Assembly: GCA_022071955.1 (NCBI GenBank)
Contig: JAJVIM010000039.1
Coordinates: 88,275 to 152,274 of the forward strand
DNA from: Anaerolineae bacterium
Lineage (GTDB): Bacteria; Chloroflexota; Anaerolineae; 4572-78; J111
DNA length: 64,000 nt
Direction: 5' to 3'
Program-made: the position numbers and the translations under genes
In this document: positions 57,101 to 64,000 of the stretch, piece by piece
How the letters are laid out: the number at the start of each line of letters is the position of its first letter
Numbering within the stretch: the first letter of the stretch is position 1
The notes under the pieces: generated by a model
The model's database searches: none
What the model saw: the letters and a program-made list of their open reading frames with translations, nothing else
Told to the model about the DNA's origin: nothing

Positions 57101-57535
57101 TCAGGCTTCGGCGGCGGCTTCGGATTCAGTGCCGTCCGCTTTGGTGCGGCTGACCACCTGCTTGCCTTTTTCGATGGCTTCCGTCGCGCTTTGCTTGCCT
57201 TTTTCCAGAGCACTGGTGGCGCTTTGTTTGCCTTTTTCCAGGGCTTCGGTGGCGCTTTGTTTGCCTTTTTCTAAGGCTTCAGCCGCGCTTTGCCGGCTCT
57301 TTTCGTAGGTTTCTTTGCCTCTTTCCTGCAAAACAGATACCTGTTCCTGCGCTCGCTGGCGGGCGGTGATGATGCCGTCTTCCGCCCGATCTTTGTATTC
57401 AAGGCTCTTGTCTCTGATTTGAGCGCGAGTTTCTTCACCGGATTGCGGGGCCATAAGCAGCGCCAGCGCCGCGCCAACCAGCCCACCGATAACCAGACCT
57501 GCAAAAAAAGCAGCACCTTCGTTATTATTTGCCAT
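57101..57535 (-). CDS. YtxH-like protein with four 11-residue repeats
   Basis: 144 residues from ATG 57535 (AAAGGAG upstream). An N-terminal membrane helix (GAAFFAGLVIGGLVGAALALLMAPQSG) is typical of YtxH. A long helix follows with four tandem 11-residue units of the form EALEKGKQSAT, encoded by 33-bp DNA repeats around 57165-57290. Such 11-residue amphipathic units occur in LEA-like stress proteins and apolipoprotein-type helices. A stress role is possible. Confidence 0.82.
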   Translation of the reverse strand: MANNNEGAAFFAGLVIGGLVGAALALLMAPQSGEETRAQIRDKSLEYKDRAEDGIITARQRAQEQVSVLQERGKETYEKSRQSAAEALEKGKQSATEALEKGKQSATSALEKGKQSATEAIEKGKQVVSRTKADGTESEAAAEA

Positions 57536-57587
57536 TCTTTTTCTCCTTTCGTTCAACCAGGAATAATTTTAGCATGTCACAACCAAA

Positions 57588-58058
57588 CTAGCGCCGGAAC
57601 AGGTTTTGAAAAATAGCCCGTACCGCCGCCGCGGTCGATACCGTTGATATAACGGGTTTTACAGCCTGCTCGCTAATAAAGGATGTTGTGCCCCGAACCG
57701 TGCCAAAAGTTTCGCTGGCTTTGGCCAGCATCGGTTTGATTTCCCGATCCAGCAGTTGAACCAGATCATTCACTTTTATTACCAGATAGGCCGTAATCAC
57801 AATCAGCATAATCAGCAGCAAAATGATGACAAACACCCCCAACCCCATAAAGATAAGGAAAATATCGCGGATAATGGCGGTTGAGACGGGGTTAACAAAA
57901 AGCCACCAGCCAATCCCAAAAAACAGCGCCACAATCACCAGCGCCACGATAATGCCAATAATTATCGGGCGTTTGTCCGCCGGTTTCGCCGAAAGTTCTG
58001 GTCTGGGGTTTGCCGCAGATTGGGGCATATCGTACGGTGCAATAGTTTGGTCGGGCAT
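57588..58058 (-). CDS. Membrane protein with two helices, next to the YtxH-like gene
   Basis: 156 residues. Two membrane helices (IIIGIIVALVIVALFFGIGWWLF and IFLIFMGLGVFVIILLLIMLIVITAYLVI) are followed by a soluble helix. The order before the YtxH-like gene suggests a stress-envelope pair. It has a plausible promoter upstream. No enzyme motif is present. Confidence 0.65.
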   Translation of the reverse strand: MPDQTIAPYDMPQSAANPRPELSAKPADKRPIIIGIIVALVIVALFFGIGWWLFVNPVSTAIIRDIFLIFMGLGVFVIILLLIMLIVITAYLVIKVNDLVQLLDREIKPMLAKASETFGTVRGTTSFISEQAVKPVISTVSTAAAVRAIFQNLFRR

Positions 58059-58094
58059 ACGGATTCTCTTTTTCTTAAATGGGATACAGTTACA

Positions 58095-58122
58095 ATTTTA
58101 ACCTTTTCCGCAGAAATTGCAA
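58095..58122 (-). promoter_or_regulatory. Likely promoter of the two-helix membrane protein gene
   Basis: On the minus strand TTGCAA (58117-58122), 16 bases, TAAAAT (58095-58100), 36 bases before the start. Confidence 0.6.
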
Positions 58123-58149
58123 TTGTGACAATTTACACCGATAGCCGAC

Positions 58150-58419
58150 TCAGGATGGTTGGGAAGGGGGAAAAGGTTTTAACCACTGAATGAGGAACAG
58201 GCTGACCCAACTGGCAGCGGTAGCCAGCACAATGTGGATTGGCCCTAACAGGAAAAAGTTCAGCCCCAGCAGGCTGCCCAAAATTTGGCCCGCCACAAAA
58301 CCGATGATGCCGGTTAAAAAATAGATGATCAGATCGCGCAGGGTTTTGCCGCGCCACAAATGAAACAGCGTGCCGTACACCCCACCCAGCAAACACGAGA
58401 GCAACACATACGGCGGCAT
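58150..58419 (-). CDS. Small membrane protein downstream of mnmA
   Basis: 89 residues from ATG 58419, four bases after the mnmA stop. Three hydrophobic stretches (LLSCLLGGVYGTLFHLW, LIIYFLTGIIGFVAGQILGSLLG, IHIVLATAASWVSLFLIQWL) suggest a small integral membrane protein. The family is not recognised. A larger overlapping frame inside mnmA was rejected. Confidence 0.6.
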   Translation of the reverse strand: MPPYVLLSCLLGGVYGTLFHLWRGKTLRDLIIYFLTGIIGFVAGQILGSLLGLNFFLLGPIHIVLATAASWVSLFLIQWLKPFPPSQPS

Positions 58420-58423
58420 CGCG

Positions 58424-59518
58424 CTACCCGGCCAGCGAGCGTTCAATGGTGCCGCCGCCCAATGTTTGGTCGGCCTGGTAAAAAACCACCGCCTGGCCGG
58501 GGGTGATATCGCGCAGCGGCTCGTCAAACTCAAGCCGAAGCCGGCCATCGGGCAGCGGGGAGAGGGTGGCCGCGGCGGGCCGGGCTTTGTACCGGATTTT
58601 GGCCTCAACCCGAATTTCTGTGGCGGGCGGCCGGCCAATAAACGATACGTTGGCGGCGATGAGCGCCGCCTGCCCCAATTCGGCGCGGCTGCCCACAATC
58701 AGGCGATTGGCCGGCACATCTTTGCCAATCACAAACAGCGGCTCCGGCGCAGACAGCCCCAGCCCTTTGCGCTGGCCGATGGTGTAAAAAGCCAGGCCAT
58801 GATGCTCGCCCAGTTGCTCGCCGGCGGAGTTCAAAATAGGGCCGCTTTGCACCACCTCCGGCGCGTGGCGGGCCAGAAAAGTGCGGTAGTCGCCCGCGCC
58901 CAAAAAGCACAAATCCTGGCTGTCGGGCCGGTCAAACACGGGCAGGTTTTTGTCTTTGGCAATCTGCCGGATTTTGTCTTTGTGGTACTCGCCCACCGGC
59001 AGCAGCACCCGGGCCAGCCGTTCCTGAGTCATGGTGTAGAGCATGTAGCTTTGGTCTTTGGCCGGGTCGATGCCTTTGAGCAGTTGATAGCTGCCATCTT
59101 CGGCGTGGTGAACGCGGGCGTAGTGGCCGGTGGCCAAAAAATCGCCGCCCAAACTGAGCGCCTCGTTGAGCAGCCGGTCAAAGCGGATGTCGCGGTTGCA
59201 CACAATGCAGGGGTTGGGGGTAACGCCGCTGGCGTAGCCATCAACAAAAAAATCAACCACGGTTGATTTGAAAGTGTCTTTGTAATCGCGCACGTAAAAG
59301 GGAATATTCAGCGCGTCGGCCACGCGCCGGGCATCGGCGATGGCATCCGGGGTGCAGCAGCGGTTGGCCTTGCCGCCCGGCTCGGCCCACAGCCGCAGCA
59401 TCAGCCCAACCACGTCATAACCCTGCTCCACCAGCAGCGCTGCCGCTACCGAGCTATCGACGCCGCCGCTCATGGCAACCACGACCCTTTTTGGCGAATT
59501 TCCGTTTGGGTTCATCAT
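58424..59518 (-). CDS. mnmA: tRNA-specific 2-thiouridylase
   Basis: 364 residues. The PP-loop is AMSGGVDSSVAAALL. The catalytic cysteines lie in NPCIVCN and DLCFLG, and the tRNA-binding region has FYTIGQRKGLG. It makes 2-thiouridine at position 34 of tRNA Lys, Glu and Gln. The cysteine desulfurase gene lies about 220 bases upstream on the same strand and would supply the sulfur. Two adjacent ATG codons (59518, 59515) are possible starts; neither has a strong Shine-Dalgarno. Confidence 0.95.
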   Translation of the reverse strand: MMNPNGNSPKRVVVAMSGGVDSSVAAALLVEQGYDVVGLMLRLWAEPGGKANRCCTPDAIADARRVADALNIPFYVRDYKDTFKSTVVDFFVDGYASGVTPNPCIVCNRDIRFDRLLNEALSLGGDFLATGHYARVHHAEDGSYQLLKGIDPAKDQSYMLYTMTQERLARVLLPVGEYHKDKIRQIAKDKNLPVFDRPDSQDLCFLGAGDYRTFLARHAPEVVQSGPILNSAGEQLGEHHGLAFYTIGQRKGLGLSAPEPLFVIGKDVPANRLIVGSRAELGQAALIAANVSFIGRPPATEIRVEAKIRYKARPAAATLSPLPDGRLRLEFDEPLRDITPGQAVVFYQADQTLGGGTIERSLAG

Positions 59519-59709
59519 CAACTCTATTTTTATTTCTGCCGGGTGAGTACCGTGCCGCCCTGCCCCAGCAGAACCGTGCCGGGAAACAGGTGCAGCCGCT
59601 ACGGCTCCAGCCGCGCTGCACCACACAATCCGGTGGGCCATATTTACAAATGCCAGAGCAACCTCTGCAAGTGTATTCAAAATGAAACTCCTGGGCAAAT
59701 AAGCGAGAT

Positions 59710-59737
59710 GTAGGGGCGCTTCGCGAAGCGCCCCTAC
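59710..59737. repeat. Perfect 28-base palindrome
   Basis: Identical in sequence to the palindrome at 54284-54311 and related to the one at 20953-20980. It lies at the 3' side of the cysteine desulfurase gene, five bases beyond its stop codon, and may form a transcript-stabilising hairpin. The rest of the 59519-59741 spacer has no clear gene. Confidence 0.9.
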
Positions 59738-59741
59738 CCTG

Positions 59742-60908
59742 TTACGCCGGGTTAAGCGCCCGAATTTTCTGCACAATATCCGGCAGCAGCGCCAGCACCG
59801 TGTCGATGTCTGCATCTGTGGTTTGGTGGCCCAAACTCAGCCGCAGCGCGCTCAGGGCCAGTTCAAAGGGAACGCCCATCGCTGTGAGCACGTGGCTGGC
59901 GGTGGGCATGCCGGTGGTGCAGGCGCTGCCGCTGGCGGCCTGCACGCCGGCCAAATCCAGATGCATTAAAATGGCGTCGGCTTCACAGCCTTCAAAAACA
60001 AAACTGGCGTTGTTGGGCAGCCGGTGGGCCGGGTGGCCGGTGAGCTGGCTGCCGGGAACAGCGCCGAGCACGCCGGCAATCAGCCGGTCACGCAACGCGG
60101 CCACGCGCGCATTTTCGGCGGCGCGGTTGGCTTCAATCAGCGTCAGCGCCGTGGCGATGCCGGCGATGTACGGCACGTTTTCAGTGCCGGGGCGACGGTT
60201 GTGCTCGTGGCCCCCGCCGGTGAGCGCCGGCAGCAGCGGCGTATTTTTGCGCACGTACAGAATGCCAACGCCTTTGGGCGCGTAAATTTTGTGGCCGGAA
60301 ATGGCCAGCAAATCCACGTTTAAGTCATCGACATTAAGCGGCAGGTAGGCCGCCGCCTGCACCGCATCGGTGTGAAAAATGATGCCTTTTGCCCGGGTGA
60401 TCGCGCCAATTTCGGCCACCGGCTGCACTGAGCCGACCTCGTTGTTGGCCATCATTACGCTCACCAGCACGGTGTCGGGCCGGATGGCTGCTTCGATGTC
60501 GGCCGGGTTGACCACGCCGAATTTGTCAACCGGCGCCACGGTTTGCTCAAAGCCAAATTTGTCGCACAGTTGGTCAAAGGTGTGGCTCACGGCGTGGTGT
60601 TCGATGGGCGTGGTGATGAGGTGCTGGCCTTTGCCGGCCAGTTTTTGCGCCCAGGCCGCGCCGCGAATGGCCAGGTTGTCGCTTTCTGTGCCGCAGGCGG
60701 TAAATACCACCTCCCGCGGCGAACAGCCCAGTACATCGGCCACCTGCTGGCGGGCGTCATCGAGCGCGCGGGCGCTGGCGCGGGCCTGCCGGTGCATGCC
60801 GGAGGCGTTGCCGTAAATTTCGGTAAAATAGGGCAGCATCGCTTCAACCACCCGCGGGTCGGTGGGCGTTGAAGCGGCGTGGTCCATATAAATTGATGGC
60901 TTATTCAT
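59742..60908 (-). CDS. iscS: Cysteine desulfurase
   Basis: 388 residues. PLP lysine in ISGHKIYAPKG, active-site cysteine in SGSACTTGM, and N-terminal YMDHAASTPTDPRVVEAM. It is a group I NifS/IscS-type enzyme that provides persulfide sulfur for tRNA thiolation and for iron-sulfur clusters. AGGAGG precedes the ATG. It is followed by mnmA, which argues for a role in tRNA thiolation; no iscU is nearby. Confidence 0.94.
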   Translation of the reverse strand: MNKPSIYMDHAASTPTDPRVVEAMLPYFTEIYGNASGMHRQARASARALDDARQQVADVLGCSPREVVFTACGTESDNLAIRGAAWAQKLAGKGQHLITTPIEHHAVSHTFDQLCDKFGFEQTVAPVDKFGVVNPADIEAAIRPDTVLVSVMMANNEVGSVQPVAEIGAITRAKGIIFHTDAVQAAAYLPLNVDDLNVDLLAISGHKIYAPKGVGILYVRKNTPLLPALTGGGHEHNRRPGTENVPYIAGIATALTLIEANRAAENARVAALRDRLIAGVLGAVPGSQLTGHPAHRLPNNASFVFEGCEADAILMHLDLAGVQAASGSACTTGMPTASHVLTAMGVPFELALSALRLSLGHQTTDADIDTVLALLPDIVQKIRALNPA

Positions 60909-60944
60909 AGGGCCTCCTTCCCAATTGATGGCCTTAAAACGGAA

Positions 60945-60973
60945 ATTCTATCACGCCGGGAGGGGCGAGTCAA
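60945..60973 (-). promoter_or_regulatory. Promoter of the cysteine desulfurase-mnmA genes
   Basis: On the minus strand TTGACT (60968-60973), 17 bases, TAGAAT (60945-60950), about 36 bases before the start. Confidence 0.8.
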
Positions 60974-61049
60974 GATGTTCGCATAGCGAACAAATATACT
61001 GTCGGGATCGCTTGCTCAGTTGATTAACGTATCTAACCCATTAAACTAT

Positions 61050-61078
61050 TTGGTAGAGTGCCGGAACTGCGCTAAAAT
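61050..61078 (+). promoter_or_regulatory. Promoter of the PASTA kinase gene
   Basis: TTGGTA (61050-61055), 17 bases, TAAAAT (61073-61078), 33 bases before the start codon. Confidence 0.75.
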
Positions 61079-61111
61079 AGAAAACAATCCTACCCTACAG
61101 AGCCACAGGCC

Positions 61112-62995
61112 ATGCAATTACCCGTAGTTTTTAACGACCGTTATCAGTTATTCAGAAAAATTGGAGAAGGCGGCCTGGCCGAAGTTTTCCAGGCCCAGGA
61201 TATGTCGTTGGGCCGGATGGTGGCGGTGAAGGTGCTGCGCGAGCAGTTTACTCGCGACGCCACGTTTTTGGTCAACTTTCACCGCGAAGCGCAGAGCGCG
61301 GCCAAACTGAACAACGCCTACATTGTGGCCGTGTACGATTTTGGCCAGTACAGCAACCGGCCCTACATTGTGATGGAGTGGATTCCCGGCTCGGATTTGC
61401 GCACCCGCATCAACGATCAGGGAGCGCTGCCGGTAGAGCAGGCCATCGAATACACCATCCAGATTTGCTCGGCGGTGGGCACCGCGCACCGGGCCGGGCT
61501 GGTTCACGGCGATTTGAAACCGGGCAATATTTTGATCACCACCGGCAACCAGGTTAAAGTGACCGACTTTGGCCTGGCGCGGGCGTTGGGTGAAAGCTCG
61601 ATGGACGAGGATGAGGTGGTTTGGGGCACACCGGCCTATTTTGCGCCGGAACAGGCCTCGGGCGATATGGTGCTGCCCGCCACCGACGTGTACGCCATCG
61701 GCATTATTATGTACGAAATGGTCACCGGGCGAGTACCGTTTGTGGGCATTGACGATCAGGACGTGGCCCGCAAACAACTTTACGAGGCGCACATCCCGGT
61801 TGACCAGCTTGACCCGCGCATCCCCGAGCCGCTGGCCCGGATCATCGATGCGGCGATGGCCAAAAGCCCCAACGAACGCTTTTTAACCGCCGACCATTTG
61901 CGCGAAGCGTTGATCCTGTACAAGCAGGGTAGTTTAACGCTCACCTCCCAGCAAGCGCCTATTTCGGCGGTGGTCGGTTCGCCGGTGCAGGGCCGCCGGA
62001 GCGCCGCGCCGCCCAAACCCCGGCCCAAACCCCAGCCGGCTCAAACCGGGGGTGGTTTTGATTTTGTGATGCTCTTTTTGGGGCTGGTGGCGATTGTGGC
62101 GGTGCTGGGGCTGGTGCCGCTGTTTGTGGCCGTGTACGATGCCTACGCCAACCCGGCTTCGGCCAGCACCGGGCGGGTGCAAATGCCCGATGTAGTCGGG
62201 CTGGAGGAGCCGCAGGCGCAGGCCGCGCTGCAGCGGCTGGGGCTGCAAATGACGGTGCAGGGCGAAGCGCCGCATCCCACGTTTCCGGCGTTTACAATTA
62301 TCAGCCAGTCCGTTCCGGCGGGGGCGGCGGTTGAGCGTGGCACAGCAGTTTCTGTGGTGGTGAGCCAGGGGCCACCGCTGGTTGATGTGCCGAATGTGGT
62401 GGGCAAGCAGTTTGACGAGGCCGAGCAGATTTTAAAATCGCTGGACGTGGTTCCCCAAAAATACGAAGATTGGAGCGTTGAACCGCCGGGGCAGGTTATC
62501 AGCCAGGAACCGCCGCCGGGGTCGGTGGTGGCCAACCGGAGTCTGGTAACGCTGGTGGTTAGCAGTGGTTCGCGCACGCCGGTGGGGGCCAATTTTGGCG
62601 GCGAAATTTTGCTCAGCGCCTACGAAATTCCCCGGCTGCAATTTCAACCCGGCGAACCGATCCGGCTGGTATTTTTCTGGCAACCGCTGGCGGTGCCGGC
62701 CGCCGATTACAACTTGTTTATTCAATTGACCACGCCGCAGGGCGGTATTGTGTCAGAAATTGATACCCAACCGCAGGGCGGGCCGCGTTTAACCAGCAAC
62801 TGGCAAATCGGCGAAGTGATTGTTGATCCGTACCAGTTGGAGGTGCCACCGACCACGTCCCCGGATAATTATCAGATCCGCGTTGGGTTTTACAACCCGC
62901 AAACCAACACGCGCGTGCCCATTCTGGAGCCGGGCCGGGCCGAAAAAGACAACCTGGGTGGCCTGATGATCAGGACAATTCAGGTGATTCAGTAG
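61112..62995 (+). CDS. pknB: PknB-type serine/threonine kinase with two PASTA domains
   Basis: 627 residues. The kinase has IGEGGLAEVF, K40 in VAVKVL, HGDLKPGN (D134) and DFGLA (152-154), so catalytic residues are intact although HRD reads HGD. The activation loop has GTPAYFAPEQ. After a Pro/Lys linker, one helix (VMLFLGLVAIVAVLGLVPLFVAVY) leads to two PASTA domains (MPDVVGLEEPQAQAALQ... and VPNVVGKQFDEAEQIL...). A further beta-rich domain of about 120 residues ends the chain. PASTA units sense muropeptides or lipid II. The FHA proteins and PP2C at 24-31 kb are plausible partners. Confidence 0.93.
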   Translation: MQLPVVFNDRYQLFRKIGEGGLAEVFQAQDMSLGRMVAVKVLREQFTRDATFLVNFHREAQSAAKLNNAYIVAVYDFGQYSNRPYIVMEWIPGSDLRTRINDQGALPVEQAIEYTIQICSAVGTAHRAGLVHGDLKPGNILITTGNQVKVTDFGLARALGESSMDEDEVVWGTPAYFAPEQASGDMVLPATDVYAIGIIMYEMVTGRVPFVGIDDQDVARKQLYEAHIPVDQLDPRIPEPLARIIDAAMAKSPNERFLTADHLREALILYKQGSLTLTSQQAPISAVVGSPVQGRRSAAPPKPRPKPQPAQTGGGFDFVMLFLGLVAIVAVLGLVPLFVAVYDAYANPASASTGRVQMPDVVGLEEPQAQAALQRLGLQMTVQGEAPHPTFPAFTIISQSVPAGAAVERGTAVSVVVSQGPPLVDVPNVVGKQFDEAEQILKSLDVVPQKYEDWSVEPPGQVISQEPPPGSVVANRSLVTLVVSSGSRTPVGANFGGEILLSAYEIPRLQFQPGEPIRLVFFWQPLAVPAADYNLFIQLTTPQGGIVSEIDTQPQGGPRLTSNWQIGEVIVDPYQLEVPPTTSPDNYQIRVGFYNPQTNTRVPILEPGRAEKDNLGGLMIRTIQVIQ

Positions 62996-63018
62996 CGGCA
63001 ACCAAATTTTAATTTGTG

Positions 63019-63047
63019 TTGGCGATTCGTGGGTGTTTTGGTATAAT
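63019..63047 (+). promoter_or_regulatory. Promoter of ftsH
   Basis: TTGGCG (63019-63024), 17 bases, TATAAT (63042-63047), 32 bases before the ftsH start. Confidence 0.85.
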
Positions 63048-63079
63048 ACCTCCCCACTGTGAGTTTTGTGGAGGAAAAT

Positions 63080-64000
63080 GTGAATTCAGGTCTCTTTAAA
63101 AACAGTATTGTCTATTTGCTAATACTTTTGGCGGTAGCCGCCCTAATTTTTAGTATCTTCTCAAATCCCAGAGACAGTAATGAACTTGATATTACCGCTG
63201 TGGCTGAGCAGATAAAAGCGGGTGAAGTCTCCAAAGTCAAAGTTGACGGCGAAGAAGTTACCGTTGAATATAAACAGGCCAGCCGCCAGCCGGCCAAGTC
63301 TCGCAAAGAGGCAAACGTCAGTATTTTTAAAACGTTCACCGAATTGGGTGTGAGCGACTCGGAACTGAACAATGTCGAAGTGGTGGTGGTGCCGCCCGGA
63401 GTCTGGAGCGACTGGGGCACGCTGGCGATCACCATTTTGCCGCTCGTTATTTTTGGCGGGCTGCTCTTTTTTATGATCCGGCAGGCGCAGGGGTCAAACA
63501 ATCAGGCTATGAGTTTTGGCAAAAGCAAGGCCCGGATGTTCTCCGGCGATAAACCGACGGTGACTTTTGAGGACGTGGCCGGCGCGGAAGAAGCCAAACA
63601 GGAACTGGCCGAAGTGGTTGAATTTTTGCGGGAGCCGGAAAAGTTCATCTCGCTGGGGGCGCGGATTCCCAAAGGCGTGCTGATGGTTGGCCCGCCCGGC
63701 TGCGGCAAAACGCTGCTGGCCAAAGCTGTCTCCGGCGAGGCGGGAGTGCCCTTTTTCAGCATTTCCGGCTCGGAATTTGTGGAAATGTTTGTGGGCGTGG
63801 GCGCCAGCCGCGTGCGCGACCTGTTTGATCAGGCCAAGCGCAACAGCCCGTGCATCATTTTTATTGATGAAATTGACGCCGTGGGCCGCCATCGCGGGGC
63901 CGGGCTGGGCGGCAGCCACGACGAGCGCGAGCAAACCCTCAACCAGATTCTGGTTGAAATGGACGGGTTTGAAACCGATACCAACATTATTATCATCGCC
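63080..64000 (+). CDS. ftsH: ATP-dependent zinc metalloprotease FtsH (partial)
   Basis: The first 307 residues of FtsH; the frame runs off the right edge. The start is GTG 63080, eight bases after GGAGG. An N-terminal helix (IVYLLILLAVAALIFSIF), a short periplasmic domain and a second helix (ITILPLVIFGGLLFFMI) precede the AAA module. The AAA module has FEDVAGAEEAKQEL, Walker A VGPPGCGKT, pore motif EFVEMFVGVGASRVRDLF and Walker B IIFIDEIDAVG. The zinc protease half lies outside the window. It degrades membrane and short-lived proteins. Confidence 0.97.
   Translation, partial: MNSGLFKNSIVYLLILLAVAALIFSIFSNPRDSNELDITAVAEQIKAGEVSKVKVDGEEVTVEYKQASRQPAKSRKEANVSIFKTFTELGVSDSELNNVEVVVVPPGVWSDWGTLAITILPLVIFGGLLFFMIRQAQGSNNQAMSFGKSKARMFSGDKPTVTFEDVAGAEEAKQELAEVVEFLREPEKFISLGARIPKGVLMVGPPGCGKTLLAKAVSGEAGVPFFSISGSEFVEMFVGVGASRVRDLFDQAKRNSPCIIFIDEIDAVGRHRGAGLGGSHDEREQTLNQILVEMDGFETDTNIIIIA

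Noticed and set aside
58150..58698. Longer minus-strand frame overlapping mnmA
   Set aside because: The first 93 residues are an out-of-frame shadow of mnmA; only the part from ATG 58419 is kept.
59491..59685. Plus-strand 64-residue frame between mnmA and the desulfurase gene
   Set aside because: It overlaps the mnmA start, has no ribosome site and shows no recognisable protein pattern.

Overview
The window reads as chromosomal DNA of a Chloroflexota bacterium (Anaerolineae/Caldilineae-like). This is inferred from high GC, the mixture of gene families (nickel superoxide dismutase with its maturation protease, ARMT1-type phosphatase, MoxR/VWA/FHA proteins, PASTA kinase) and intergenic spacers packed with palindromes. 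No phage, plasmid, transposase, rRNA, tRNA or CRISPR array was seen. Both window edges cut genes: a VWA-type membrane protein at the left and ftsH at the right.

Layout. 1-7955: two VWA/amidotransferase-like membrane proteins, a MoxR ATPase, a zincin metalloprotease, an SUI1/YciH translation factor, two tandem paralogous secreted proteins of unknown function, and aat. 7956-23850: a divergent type VII (ESX-like) secretion locus. A strong promoter drives four small WXG100-type genes. A convergent gene encodes a membrane-anchored pseudokinase (EssB/YukC-like in architecture). Then come a 2,931-residue EccC/EssC-type ATPase with seven P-loop domains, a ubiquitin-like plus FHA protein, a WXG100 protein with a long glycine-rich tail, a possible EspG-like protein and a methyltransferase. 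24172-30815: two signal-peptide/VWA/TM/FHA proteins, a membrane protein and a PP2C phosphatase that share a C-terminal domain; this looks like a phospho-signalling module next to the secretion genes.

30875-36711: fumC, a PIG-L deacetylase, a 7Fe ferredoxin, sodX-sodN, a zinc-ribbon protein, a PncC-nucleotidyltransferase fusion and a cold-shock gene. 36766-46130 (minus strand): GntR regulator, YgeY-like hydrolase, YgeW-like carbamoyltransferase, carbamate kinase, threonine synthase-like and TrpB-like PLP enzymes, then a cobB sirtuin and an ARMT1-family phosphatase. The first six look like a catabolic cluster releasing carbamoyl phosphate for ATP. Every spacer inside it holds an array of 7-bp repeats. 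46603-64000: lipoprotein, SRPBCC protein, uvrA, an acidic protein with 13 PDWL-type motifs, ndk, a beta-helix-like membrane protein, nnr, YtxH-like protein, mnmA with a cysteine desulfurase (a tRNA thiolation pair), PASTA kinase and ftsH.

The most unusual features are: (i) the seven-domain secretion ATPase, in which DE and DN Walker B motifs alternate through three tandem pairs; (ii) five intergenic elements upstream of plus-strand genes, each with a long perfect palindrome whose arms differ from copy to copy and a G-quadruplex-capable tail next to the ribosome binding site; (iii) leader modules that repeatedly end in a Shine-Dalgarno sequence; (iv) a 140-bp MITE-like element and heptamer arrays filling one operon's spacers.
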